Positions 18,389 through 26,376 of a stretch of 58,771 nucleotides of DNA are shown here, one piece after another. The stretch's first letter is position 1. Every line of letters begins with the position of its first letter. This DNA is from Pseudolactococcus hodotermopsidis (GTDB lineage: Bacteria; Bacillota; Bacilli; Lactobacillales; Streptococcaceae), in contig NZ_BLLI01000006.1 in NCBI RefSeq assembly GCF_011170085.1, positions 1 to 58,771 of the forward strand, in the 5' to 3' direction. The notes under the pieces were generated by a model. The model was not told the origin of the DNA and made no database searches. It saw nothing but the letters and a program-made list of their open reading frames with translations. The position numbers and the translations under genes are program-made.

Positions 18389-18819
18389 TGACATCATTTG
18401 ATAATTCTGCTAATATGGTAAAGGTAAGGAGAATTATCAAAAGAATCACAGGCTTAAATTATTTATTGTTGGCATTGTTTGCTTTTATCGCCTTGGCATC
18501 CGAGGGAGTGCTTGTTTGCTTGAATTTGCGTTATTTAATGGTGTTAGTATGGCAGATTATTCTAACACTTACTTTGCTTATCTTCTCGTTAGTGTTCTCA
18601 TATATTGATTGGCATGGCTTTAAACCATTGCTAGAATTTGAACATTATGGGAATGTTTCGTTATTTATTGCGCAATATCTCTATTATTCTTTTGAGGTTG
18701 CCTTGTTTACATTGATTATTGTCGCATTGACTTGGGGGATAGGTCATATGTTATCAAAAAAAGGGGTAGCCTCAACAATTCTTGGTTTTGGAATGGGGTT
18801 GTCATTTATTGGTGAATAG
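18388..18819 (+). CDS. Small polytopic membrane protein, unknown function
   Basis: A 143-residue protein with four predicted membrane helices (about 24-46, 50-72, 88-115 and 122-141) and a short basic N-terminus. I do not recognise a family. The ATG at 18388 overlaps the ispD stop (TGATG), so it is probably translated by coupling; an internal ATG at 18415 is an alternative. It is followed by a 260-base gap occupied by the tandem repeat. It is not a known part of the isoprenoid pathway. Confidence 0.7.
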   Translation: MTSFDNSANMVKVRRIIKRITGLNYLLLALFAFIALASEGVLVCLNLRYLMVLVWQIILTLTLLIFSLVFSYIDWHGFKPLLEFEHYGNVSLFIAQYLYYSFEVALFTLIIVALTWGIGHMLSKKGVASTILGFGMGLSFIGE

Positions 18820-18870
18820 AGATATTAAAAAACGTATATCTTATTAGGGATAATGTTTGTGTTGTGAAAA

Positions 18871-19082
18871 AAAGGAGTAGCCAACCCAACGGCTAAGCGG
18901 TAAAACCGCTAAGCCACGTTGTGCCTAGCTACTTCCCTAAGTTCTTCGCGACTATGTCGCTCAATCGCTAAAGGAGTAGCCAACCCAACGGCTAAGCGGT
19001 AAAACCGCTAAGCCACGTTGTGCCTAGCTACTTCCCTAAGCTCTTCGCGACTAAAGTCGCTCAATCGCTAAAGGAGTAGCCA
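18871..19082. repeat. Tandem repeat of about 100 bp, 2.1 copies, carrying a ribosome binding site
   Basis: Unit 1 (18871-18969) and unit 2 (18970-19069) are almost identical, and a third copy stops after AAAGGAGTAGCCA, where the ATG of the next gene begins. Each unit starts with the Shine-Dalgarno sequence AAAGGAG. It contains a large imperfect hairpin (AGTAGC...GCTACT outside, GGCTAAGCGG/CCGCTAAGCC inside) and a second short stem, GCGACT/AGTCGC. Unit 2 differs by two substitutions and one inserted base that completes the short stem. Confidence 0.9.
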
Positions 19083-19843
19083 TGTCAGATAACAAAATGA
19101 AATACACAATTGATAGTAATATGCAATTTCCATTGATTGAAATTGCGCTTGAAACGGGCGAATTTGCCTACATTCAGCGGGGGAGTATGGTTTATCATAA
19201 CGCTGCGGTGAGTCTTAATACTGAGCTTAATGCTAAAGGGAGCGGGCTTGGCAAGTTGTTCAAGGCGGCTGGGCGTGCGATGACGTCTGGCGAGAGTGTG
19301 TTCATCACAAAAGCTGTTTCAAATGCCGATAATGGTATTTTGGCGCTTGCGCCGTCAACCCCTGGGCAAGTTATGCCACTGGAGCTTGGCGCTGAGCAGT
19401 ATCGGCTCAATGATGGTGCTTTTCTTGCGCTTGACGGTAGCGCTCAGTACACCATGGAGCGCCAAAGTGTCGGGCGTGCGCTCTTTGGTGGTCAAGGCGG
19501 GCTTTATGTGATGACGACTTATGGCGAGGGGACGCTCCTTGTCAACGCTTTTGGTAGTATCAAAAAAATAACGCTTGCGCACCAAGAAATCACGATTGAC
19601 AATGCGCATGTTGTGGCTTGGTCTGAAAGTCTTGATTATGACATTCATTTGGAAAATGGTTTTGTGCAGTCTATCGGTACTGGCGAAGGTGTCGTCAACA
19701 CATTTCGTGGGACAGGCGAGATTTACGTCCAAAGTTTGAATATTGAGACTTTTGCTAATATCATGAAAAACTATATCGTGACTGACGGTCACTCTAGCTC
19801 GTCTGGCAGTGCGATTGGAGGTATTTTCGATGCCCTCACTTAA
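19082..19843 (+). CDS. AIM24/TIGR00266-family protein
   Basis: A 253-residue beta-rich protein of the AIM24 family (TIGR00266), found across bacteria and in yeast mitochondria, with no established biochemical role. Typical features are the early FAYIQRGSMVYHNAAV segment, a central glycine-rich region (LFGGQGGLYVMTTYGEG) and a C-terminal NTFRGTGEIYVQSLN. Its ribosome site is the truncated third copy of the upstream repeat. The gene lies within the ispD-ispF interval, and its last five codons overlap the start of ispF. Confidence 0.85.
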   Translation: MSDNKMKYTIDSNMQFPLIEIALETGEFAYIQRGSMVYHNAAVSLNTELNAKGSGLGKLFKAAGRAMTSGESVFITKAVSNADNGILALAPSTPGQVMPLELGAEQYRLNDGAFLALDGSAQYTMERQSVGRALFGGQGGLYVMTTYGEGTLLVNAFGSIKKITLAHQEITIDNAHVVAWSESLDYDIHLENGFVQSIGTGEGVVNTFRGTGEIYVQSLNIETFANIMKNYIVTDGHSSSSGSAIGGIFDALT

Positions 19844-20312
19844 AATCGGTCACGGCTATGATGTTCATCAGTTGGTTGAAAATAGAGACTTGGTCATCGG
19901 TGGTGTGACCATTTCCCACGACAGAGGACTTCTAGGCCATTCAGATGCAGATGTGTTGTTGCATGCAATAACGGATGCTATCATTGGGGCGCTAGGTCTA
20001 GGAGACATTGGCCATGCCTTTCCAGATACCAATCCTGAAACGGAAGGCATTGCCTCAACTGAAATTTTAGCTAACATTTATAATAAAATGCTCGAAAAAG
20101 GTTATGAAATTGGCAATGTTGATGCCACGATTTTAGCCGAGGCACCCAAAATGGCGCCTCATTTAAAGCAAATGAAAGAAAATATTGCCAGTATTTTGCA
20201 TACAGCAGTTGACAATATCAATATTAAGGCGACAACAACTGAAAAACTCGGCTTTGTTGGTCGGCGTGAGGGCATGGCTTGTGAGGCTGTTGTGTTGCTT
20301 AGTCAAGTTTGA
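19830..20312 (+). CDS. ispF: 2-C-methyl-D-erythritol 2,4-cyclodiphosphate synthase
   Basis: A 160-residue trimeric zinc enzyme of the MEP pathway. It forms the cyclodiphosphate from the CDP-ME 2-phosphate. Zinc ligands are visible in GHGYDVHQ (Asp and His) and in HSDADVLLHA (His). The motif GALGLGDIGHAFPDT and the C-terminal TTTEKLGFVGRREGMACEA are family hallmarks. ATG 19830 has GGAGG seven bases upstream, inside the AIM24 gene; an upstream GTG is unlikely. Confidence 0.95.
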   Translation: MPSLKIGHGYDVHQLVENRDLVIGGVTISHDRGLLGHSDADVLLHAITDAIIGALGLGDIGHAFPDTNPETEGIASTEILANIYNKMLEKGYEIGNVDATILAEAPKMAPHLKQMKENIASILHTAVDNINIKATTTEKLGFVGRREGMACEAVVLLSQV

Positions 20313-20390
20313 GTTATTGAAGCGCTAAGTCAAATTAGCGCTTTTTCTAATATTTTGGTAAAATAGGAATGACTGTTTTACACATTAAAT

Positions 20391-20439
20391 CATGATACTT
20401 CAAGCAAACTTTCTAGGAAAGTTTGCTTGAAGTTCAAAT
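20391..20439. repeat. Dispersed palindromic repeat, copy 3 (perfect)
   Basis: Arms ACTTCAAGCAAACTTTC and GAAAGTTTGCTTGAAGT are perfect over 17 bp with a TAG loop (20397-20433), flanked by CATGAT and TCAAATA. It ends 12 bases before the gltX start. No T run follows, so it is not a standard terminator. Confidence 0.75.
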
Positions 20440-20451
20440 AAGGAGATAAAA

Positions 20452-21900
20452 ATGACAAATAAAATTCGTGTACGCTATGCACCGTCGCCAACCGGTCTTT
20501 TGCATATTGGAAATGCTCGGACGGCGCTATTTAATTACTTGTATGCGCGTCATCATGGTGGCGATTTCATCATTCGTATCGAGGATACTGACCGCAAACG
20601 TCATGTTGAGGACGGCGAACGCTCGCAACTGGATAACTTGCGTTGGCTTGGCATTGACTGGGATGAGTCGCCCGAAACGCATGAAAATTACCGTCAATCT
20701 GAGCGTTTGTCGCTTTATCAAACCTATATTGACGACTTACTTGCGGCGGGTAAGGCTTACAAATCTTATAAGACTGAGGAAGAAATTGCGCTTGACCGCG
20801 AACGTCAAGAGGCAAAAGGTCTGCCACCTGTTTATATCAGTGAATACGCTGGGTTGACAGACGAAGAAATTGCTGATTATATTGCCAAACGTGAGGCTGA
20901 CGGCATTGTGCCGACGGTTCGGATTCGTGTGCCAGAGGCGTCTATCTACACTTGGCACGACATTGTCAAGGGCGATATTGAGTTTGAGGGCAAAAACATT
21001 GGTGGCGATTGGGTCATTCAAAAGCGTGACGGCTATCCAACTTACAACTTTGCGGTGGTCGTTGATGACCACGATATGCAGATTTCTCACGTTATTCGTG
21101 GCGATGACCATATTGCCAACACCCCGAAACAGCTGATGATTTATGAGGCGTTGGGTTGGACAGCGCCCGAGTTCGGACATATGACCTTGATTATCAATTC
21201 TGAGACAGGAAAGAAATTGTCTAAGCGTGATACCAATACTTTGCAATTTATCGAAGATTATCGTAAAAAAGGCTATTTACCAGAGGCGGTGTTCAACTTT
21301 ATCGCTCTTTTGGGTTGGAATCCTGGTGGCGAGGAAGAAATTTTCTCTCAAACGCAATTAGTTGACTTGTTTGATGAAAAACGTTTGTCTAAATCGCCCG
21401 CAGCATTTGATCAGAAGAAACTTGACTGGTTGGATAATGACTACATCAAAAATGCTGATTTGAACAAGATTTTTGACTTGGCTAAGCCATTTTTAGAGGC
21501 TGCTAATCGTTTAGATGAAAAATCGAAACATTTGGTTGAGTTATACCAACCGCAAATGAAATCAGTTGACGAGATTGTTCCGTTGACCGACTTGTTTTAT
21601 GCTGAGTTTCCAGCGCTTTCGTCTGCTGCAAAAGAAGTTCTTGAGACCGAAACTGCTCCCATTGTCATCAAGGCTTTCAAGGAAAAAATCGAAAATTTGG
21701 CGGACGCGGACTTTGTCAAAGACAACATTTTCCCGCTGATTAAGGCAGTGCAAAAAGAAACGGGGATCAAAGGTAAAAATCTGTTTATGCCGATTCGGAT
21801 TGCCGTTTCGGGCGAAATGCACGGGCCTGAGCTGCCAGATACGATTTTCCTTTTGGGGAAAGAGAAGGTTGTTGCGCATTTGGCGCGGTTTGTGAAGTAG
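20452..21900 (+). CDS. gltX: Glutamyl-tRNA synthetase
   Basis: A 482-residue class I aminoacyl-tRNA synthetase. The HIGH-type motif is GLLHIGNAR and the KMSKS-type motif is GKKLSKRD, between a Rossmann core and a helical anticodon-binding domain (about 330-482). Like other Gram-positive GltX it probably also charges tRNA-Gln for later amidation; gatCAB is not in the window. The GGAGATAAAA site follows the palindromic repeat directly. It ends the yacL-ispD-ispF-gltX block, which matches the Bacillus order. Confidence 0.97.
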   Translation: MTNKIRVRYAPSPTGLLHIGNARTALFNYLYARHHGGDFIIRIEDTDRKRHVEDGERSQLDNLRWLGIDWDESPETHENYRQSERLSLYQTYIDDLLAAGKAYKSYKTEEEIALDRERQEAKGLPPVYISEYAGLTDEEIADYIAKREADGIVPTVRIRVPEASIYTWHDIVKGDIEFEGKNIGGDWVIQKRDGYPTYNFAVVVDDHDMQISHVIRGDDHIANTPKQLMIYEALGWTAPEFGHMTLIINSETGKKLSKRDTNTLQFIEDYRKKGYLPEAVFNFIALLGWNPGGEEEIFSQTQLVDLFDEKRLSKSPAAFDQKKLDWLDNDYIKNADLNKIFDLAKPFLEAANRLDEKSKHLVELYQPQMKSVDEIVPLTDLFYAEFPALSSAAKEVLETETAPIVIKAFKEKIENLADADFVKDNIFPLIKAVQKETGIKGKNLFMPIRIAVSGEMHGPELPDTIFLLGKEKVVAHLARFVK

Positions 21901-22001
21901 GAAAAAATTTAAAAAGAGATACAGGTTTATGTTAAGGGAAATTTTGCTTGACACATTGTAAAGCTTTTTTGTGGCAATCAATTTTTAGTAGTGATTTTTC
22001 T

Positions 22002-22024
22002 CTGTCAAGTAAAAATACTTGACA
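22002..22024. promoter_or_regulatory. Perfect dyad upstream of the rpmF promoter
   Basis: TGTCAAGTA and TACTTGACA are perfect arms around a short A-rich centre, a few bases before the rpmF -35 box. It has no T tail. The TGTCAAG/CTTGACA half-sites recur in the dyad upstream of amiA (27732-27766). It could be an operator; the binding protein is unknown. The rest of the 21901-22120 gap holds only the rpmF promoter. Confidence 0.4.
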
Positions 22025-22031
22025 AAAATGC

Positions 22032-22060
22032 TTGATTTCTGAATCATTCTTTGTTAAAAT
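22032..22060 (+). promoter_or_regulatory. Promoter of rpmF-rpmG
   Basis: TTGATT (22032-22037) and TAAAAT (22055-22060) are 17 bases apart, about 60 bases before the rpmF start. Confidence 0.6.
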
Positions 22061-22120
22061 AGATAAGTATTGAGAAATCTGAGTATCATTAACAAAAACA
22101 ACTAAAGGAGATTTAAGACA

Positions 22121-22288
22121 ATGGCAGTACCTGCACGTCACACATCCAAATCTAAGAAAAACAAGCGTCGGACGCACTATAAGTTGACTGCGCCTAGCGT
22201 TGTTTTCAATGAAACAACTGGCGATTATAGCCGCGGACACCGTGTATCCCTCAAAGGATATTACAAAGGCAAAAAAGTTACGAAATAA
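22121..22288 (+). CDS. rpmF: 50S ribosomal protein L32
   Basis: A 55-residue ribosomal protein with the family start [20 protein letters not shown] and the C-terminal [16 protein letters not shown]. It has no cysteine pairs, so it is the zinc-free (C-) form. AAAGGAG lies eleven bases before the ATG. The gene is shorter than the usual ORF-calling cutoff. It is followed 15 bases later by rpmG, the usual Lactobacillales pairing. Confidence 0.97.
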   Translation: MAVPARHTSKSKKNKRRTHYKLTAPSVVFNETTGDYSRGHRVSLKGYYKGKKVTK

Positions 22289-22303
22289 TAGAAAGGGACT
22301 CTC

Positions 22304-22453
22304 ATGCGCGTAAATATTACTCTTGAACACAAAGAATCTGGCGAACGTTTGTACCTAACTCAAAAAAGCAAACGTAACACGCCTGACCGTCTTGAACTTA
22401 AAAAATATTCTCCAAAATTGCGTAAACACGTGATTTTTAAAGAAATTAAATAA
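22304..22453 (+). CDS. rpmG: 50S ribosomal protein L33
   Basis: A 49-residue ribosomal protein: [19 protein letters not shown], then [19 protein letters not shown]. It has no CxxC zinc motifs, so it is of the zinc-independent type, like the L32 encoded next to it. GAAAGGGA upstream provides the ribosome site. Firmicutes often carry several L33 paralogues; the others are not in this window. Confidence 0.97.
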   Translation: MRVNITLEHKESGERLYLTQKSKRNTPDRLELKKYSPKLRKHVIFKEIK

Positions 22454-22569
22454 GGTTTAAGTACATGTTAATGGACTTTAAAAAGGGTGTTTAGAGCGGT
22501 TTTTGAAATTTTGTAAATCAGCCATCCCCCTTTTTGGAAACGAAAAGTTCAATAAATAATAGATAAGAG

Positions 22570-22596
22570 CAACGTATTTGATATGTTGTTTTTTTA
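22570..22596 (+). terminator. Terminator after rpmF-rpmG
   Basis: CAACGTA and TATGTTG pair (one G-U) around TTTGA, followed by a run of eight T. Confidence 0.7.
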
Positions 22597-22714
22597 TTGA
22601 TTTGAATGTTTATATAAATTAGCATAATCAGATCGCTCGCTTAGATCTATTCATAGTCTCTCTGTTATTAATAATAGATATGACAAATAAAAATTTTAGG
22701 AAAGGAAATGTGTG

Positions 22715-23287
22715 ATGGCTTTATTGTATTTATCGCAAATAAGATTTAAGCTATTATTTAGAAATGTTGTTGATACTGCCTCTATTCAGATCAGAACGAT
22801 GACGACCTTATTTCCATTTTTAATCATGACGATAGTAGAAACGTCACAAAATGAGAAAACCATGTTCGTTCTAACTTCTTTTTTACTTACCTTGTTTATC
22901 GGTAACAATGTGATTATGTGTAGCATTTATGCTCTGGAAGAAAAACGCATGGGAAGGGGGAATTATTATCAAGTTATAGGTATTAAACCAACTGTTATTG
23001 TACTTAGCGATATAATACCATGGTTAATTGTTTCCTTTATTTCAACGATTCAAAGCTATTGTGTTGGCTTTGTTATTTCTTTCTTTGCTGTCATGAAAAA
23101 TAATATTAAAACAACTTTTTATATTTTTAGCGTCATTCAATTTTCTCGGGCTATATATCCAGTTGACTATATTCCGAGATCACTTAGATATTTGGTCTAT
23201 GCGAATCCATTTTTTTATGGTATTGATGGCTTTAGGCAATTACTTCATTTGAAAATGCCCAAGTCGTGTCTGATTTTATTTATCTAG
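22715..23287 (+). CDS. ABC-2-type permease, probably truncated and orphan
   Basis: A 190-residue hydrophobic protein. It shows the N-terminal segment of ABC-2 exporters (RFKLLFRNVVDTASIQ), several membrane helices, the mid-protein EEKRMGRGNYYQVIGIKP that resembles the cytoplasmic turn of this family, and a late YANPFFYGIDGFRQLL typical of ABC-2 permeases. Family members are usually about 240-260 residues, so parts appear deleted. No ATP-binding partner gene lies next to it. AGGAAAGGAA precedes the ATG. It may be a remnant of a drug or bacteriocin exporter; whether it is functional is doubtful. Confidence 0.55.
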   Translation: MALLYLSQIRFKLLFRNVVDTASIQIRTMTTLFPFLIMTIVETSQNEKTMFVLTSFLLTLFIGNNVIMCSIYALEEKRMGRGNYYQVIGIKPTVIVLSDIIPWLIVSFISTIQSYCVGFVISFFAVMKNNIKTTFYIFSVIQFSRAIYPVDYIPRSLRYLVYANPFFYGIDGFRQLLHLKMPKSCLILFI

Positions 23288-23405
23288 TTGATGAGCTCAA
23301 AGGAAAGCATAAATCAAAGCAGATAAAAACGACTCAATAATTTGAGCTATTTTTATTGGAATTTTTATAAAAACTGTATCTATTTAAAAAAATAAAACTT
23401 TCCTG

Positions 23406-23434
23406 TTGACAGCGTTTTCATTGTATGTTAAGAT
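23406..23434 (+). promoter_or_regulatory. licT operon promoter with overlapping cre-like site
   Basis: TTGACA (23406-23411), a 17-base spacer and TAAGAT (23429-23434) form a near-consensus promoter. TGACAGCGTTTTCA at 23407-23420 matches the CcpA cre consensus (TGWAANCGNTNWCA) at all but one defined position and covers the -35 box. This predicts catabolite repression of the beta-glucoside operon. Confidence 0.7.
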
Positions 23435-23445
23435 AGAATCATATA

Positions 23446-23542
23446 GGAATTGTAACTGATTTTGCAGGCATAACCTAAGCGATATTGTTTGAGGGACTTA
23501 CTTTTGTCTTTTCGATATTGTTAAGGTATACCTGTATTTTTT
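23446..23542 (+). promoter_or_regulatory. LicT/BglG antiterminator target (RAT) and overlapping terminator, leader of licT
   Basis: GGAATTGTAACTG...GCAGGCATAACC at 23446-23475 matches the ribonucleic antiterminator consensus (GGATTGTTACTG...GCAGGCAAAACCT). Its 3' half, CAGGCATAACCT, pairs with AGGTATACCTG at 23524-23534, which is followed by TATTTTTT. The antiterminator and terminator are mutually exclusive, the classical autoregulated arrangement. Confidence 0.8.
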
Positions 23543-23566
23543 GTGCCACGTTGAAGGGAGGAGGTC

Positions 23567-24397
23567 ATGTATACAATCCAGAAAAGGGTAAACAATAATG
23601 TGGTGATGGCGACGAGGGCGCAACAACAGTATGTGCTTGTGGGGAAAGGGATTGGTTTTAAGGTTTATCCAAAAGATTTGCTTTCGGAGGAACGTGTTTC
23701 TGAAGTTTTTGTTTCTTCTGAAAATTTTAATCTAAAAACCTTTGTTGCTTTGATTGACGAGATGTCGACTAAGGAAGTTGGCGCAGCAAGAAAAATTATT
23801 CAGGAAGGAGAGAAATTTTTAAACAAATCGTTAAATCCAAATTTGATTGTGCCATTATTGGATCATCTCCATTATGCGATAAAACGGTTTGAAAGTCGAC
23901 AGTTTACAGCTAGTCCGATTGATTGGGAAATTCGCAATATGTATCCGATTGAAACGCAAATCGGAATGAAAGCGATTGCTATTATTGAGGAGATGTTAGG
24001 ACTGAGATTACCAGATTCGGAGAGCGTTTTCTTCGCTTTACATTTTGTTAATATTCAGTTTGATGATGAAACGATTTCTGATACGGTCGCTTTTACAGAA
24101 TTTATGCACGAAATTAATCAAATTATCAAGTATCAGTTTCAAAAGGAGCTTGATGAGAGTTCATCGACTTATCAGCGATTTATCACGCATGTTAGATACT
24201 TTTTTGTCCGACAAAAAAACGGCGAAGATTTTAAGTTGGGGAATGAGGAGCTATATCATGCGATAAAAAAACGCTTTCATGATGAAAGTGTGTGTGTGAA
24301 TAAGATTGTCGCATTTATTGATAAACGATTAGGCATCACAACATCGGTGGACGAGAAATTATATCTCATTTTGCATATTAACCGATTAATTACATAA
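23567..24397 (+). CDS. licT: LicT/BglG-family transcriptional antiterminator
   Basis: A 276-residue RNA-binding regulator. An N-terminal CAT domain (about 1-58, with KRVNNNVVMA and VGKGIGFKVYP) binds RAT hairpins. Two PTS regulation domains follow: PRD1 (about 65-170, with LLDHLHYAI and PIETQIGMKA) and PRD2 (about 172-276, with FITHVRYFF and LYLILHINRL), whose histidines are controlled by PTS phosphorylation. A very strong GGGAGGAGG site precedes the ATG. RAT/terminator pairs lie both before and after the gene, so it controls itself and bglP. Confidence 0.95.
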   Translation: MYTIQKRVNNNVVMATRAQQQYVLVGKGIGFKVYPKDLLSEERVSEVFVSSENFNLKTFVALIDEMSTKEVGAARKIIQEGEKFLNKSLNPNLIVPLLDHLHYAIKRFESRQFTASPIDWEIRNMYPIETQIGMKAIAIIEEMLGLRLPDSESVFFALHFVNIQFDDETISDTVAFTEFMHEINQIIKYQFQKELDESSSTYQRFITHVRYFFVRQKNGEDFKLGNEELYHAIKKRFHDESVCVNKIVAFIDKRLGITTSVDEKLYLILHINRLIT

Positions 24398-24405
24398 CAA
24401 TATTG

Positions 24406-24480
24406 GGATTGTTACGGATAATGCCGGCATAGCCAAGAAAACAGACGTTTTTTGTCGTCTGATTTCTTGGCTCTTTTATT
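24406..24480 (+). promoter_or_regulatory. Second RAT and terminator, between licT and bglP
   Basis: GGATTGTTACGG...CCGGCATAGCC (24406-24433) is a second antiterminator target. Its 3' part enters a strong terminator, in which AGCCAAGAAA-ACAGACG pairs with CGTCTG-TTTCTTGGCT (24431-24472), followed by CTTTTATTTT. Expression of bglP is thus separately controlled. Confidence 0.85.
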
Positions 24481-24508
24481 TTAAATTTAGAAATAAGGAG
24501 ACAAATTC

Positions 24509-26365
24509 ATGGAAAATAATGAATTAGCAAAAAAAATTATCAAGGGTGTGGGTGGTGAGACAAACATTCAAATCTTGACACATTGCGTGACACGGCTGAG
24601 ATTCATTTTGAAAGATGTGACTGCAGTTGACGAGAAAACATTGTCTCAACTTGAAGATATTTTGGGCTACCAAAATAAAGGTGGGCAATATCAAGTTATT
24701 GTCGGCGGGCGAGTGGAGAAAGTTTTCCGCGAAATTTTGACGATTATTCCTGCTTTGGAAATGGACGGAGGTCAATCGGATCAGACAAGTAAAGTGAAAG
24801 GTTCCATTTTCAATCGTGTCATGGAAACTTGTTCCTCAATTTTGACGCCAAGTATTGCGCCTATTATTGGTGGTGGTATGTTAAAAGGATTTCTTGGCAT
24901 GTTCACGAATTTTCATTGGATGAGCGAAGAAAGTAGCCTTTATCTGATTTTGTCAATTGCATCAGATTGTATGTTTTACTTCTTCCCATTCTTATTGGCG
25001 GTGAGTGCGGCTAAGAAATTCAAAACAAATGAATATATGGCTTTGTCATTAGCGGGCGCTTTGATGTATCCGACTTTTCTCAATGCAGCAGTCAATGGTA
25101 CCATGTCAAATCTAAAGATTTTTGGCTTTCTGACGATTCCTGTCATTGATTACAGCACCTCGATTTTTCCGATTGTGCTAGGTGTCTTACTCATGAGTTA
25201 TATTTATAACTATATTGACAAGTACATGCCGTCAATGGTAACTTTGATTTTTACACCGCTGATTACTTTGGTCATTACGATTCCGATTTTATTTGCGGCG
25301 CTTGCGCCTTTGGGGTATTATATCGGACAATATGTGGCACTTGGCATTGAGGCAATTATCAATTTTTCACCATTTTTGTCTGGTTTTATCGTTGGTGCAA
25401 CGCGACCACTTTTGGTTTTGGCGGGGATTCACCATGCACTTCGTCCGATTACGCAACAGCAAAGAGCGACTTACGGCTTTTCAACCTTGTCTCCCGTGCA
25501 GTTCATGAGTACAATGGCGCAAGCCTCTGGTGCAGTGGCAGCTTATATCTGTACAAAAGATAAGAAAGTCAGACAAATCTCGATGTCTGCCACAATTTCG
25601 GGTTATTTGGGAATTACAGAGCCAGCTTTATATGGTGTTATCACGCGTTATCGTTCCGTTTTGATTGGCACGCTGATTGGTGGTGGTTTAGGTGGGGCAA
25701 CAGCCGCAGTTTTGGGCGCTCGAGCTTACGCCTCAGCTTTAGGTATCTTGTCATTGCCCGTCTTTTTCGGTCAAGGTTTTACTGGAGCACTTGCTGGGAT
25801 TATTGTAACAGTTGTCTCAACAATTACAATAACGATTGTTTTATGGAAAATAATGGGAGAGGAAAAAGATGACGAAAACACGCTAGCAACAACAGCTGAA
25901 AAAGCCATTGAAAAAGAGATTTGCAGTCCAATTGATGGCGAAATTGTCCCGCTCAAAAAGTTAGCAGATGAAACATTTAGCAAAGAAATTATCGGGAAAA
26001 GTTTTGCCATTTATCCTAACGAAATGGTCATCAATGCCCCTATTAATGCTGAAATTCAGATGATTTTTGAGACGAAACATGCGATTGGCTTGAAAACAGC
26101 AGGTGGTGTTGAACTTTTGATTCATATCGGACTTGACACGGTCAATCTTAAAGGGCAATATTTTGACATTTTGATTGCACAAGGCGATAAGGTAACGCTC
26201 GGTCAGCCCTTGGTCAAATTTGACAAGGAAAAAATCGAAAAAGCGGGCTATGATCCAGTTGTCGTTATCGTTGTGACAAATTCTGAAAAATTTTCAACGA
26301 TTAAAGAAGTGCAAAGTGACGGTTTGATTTTCAAAGGCGAGCCGATTATGACACTAGAAGAATGA
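24509..26365 (+). CDS. bglP: PTS beta-glucoside transporter subunit IIBCA
   Basis: A 618-residue fused PTS permease that imports and phosphorylates aryl-beta-glucosides. EIIB (1-85) has the phosphorylation cysteine C26 in THCVTRLRF. EIIC (about 105-455) is the membrane domain with GGMLKGFLGMF and ITEPALYGV. EIIA (about 475-610) contains ICSPIDGEIVPL and the active histidine H539 in LLIHIGLDTV. The gene is controlled by the RAT/terminator just upstream. No phospho-beta-glucosidase gene (bglA/bglH) follows, which is unusual; a tyrosine phosphatase does. Confidence 0.95.
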   Translation: MENNELAKKIIKGVGGETNIQILTHCVTRLRFILKDVTAVDEKTLSQLEDILGYQNKGGQYQVIVGGRVEKVFREILTIIPALEMDGGQSDQTSKVKGSIFNRVMETCSSILTPSIAPIIGGGMLKGFLGMFTNFHWMSEESSLYLILSIASDCMFYFFPFLLAVSAAKKFKTNEYMALSLAGALMYPTFLNAAVNGTMSNLKIFGFLTIPVIDYSTSIFPIVLGVLLMSYIYNYIDKYMPSMVTLIFTPLITLVITIPILFAALAPLGYYIGQYVALGIEAIINFSPFLSGFIVGATRPLLVLAGIHHALRPITQQQRATYGFSTLSPVQFMSTMAQASGAVAAYICTKDKKVRQISMSATISGYLGITEPALYGVITRYRSVLIGTLIGGGLGGATAAVLGARAYASALGILSLPVFFGQGFTGALAGIIVTVVSTITITIVLWKIMGEEKDDENTLATTAEKAIEKEICSPIDGEIVPLKKLADETFSKEIIGKSFAIYPNEMVINAPINAEIQMIFETKHAIGLKTAGGVELLIHIGLDTVNLKGQYFDILIAQGDKVTLGQPLVKFDKEKIEKAGYDPVVVIVVTNSEKFSTIKEVQSDGLIFKGEPIMTLEE

Positions 26366-26376
26366 GGTATTAAAAC

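Noticed and set aside
18871-19082. Possible CRISPR-like array
   Set aside because: The units are directly adjacent without spacers, about 100 bp long, and only two complete copies exist.
20391-20439. Terminator between ispF and gltX
   Set aside because: The stem is perfect but followed by TCAAATAAGGAG rather than a T run, and related copies occur elsewhere, so a dispersed repeat fits better.
20737-21246. 169-codon open frame on the minus strand
   Set aside because: It is the reverse of the gltX core; no motif and no ribosome site.
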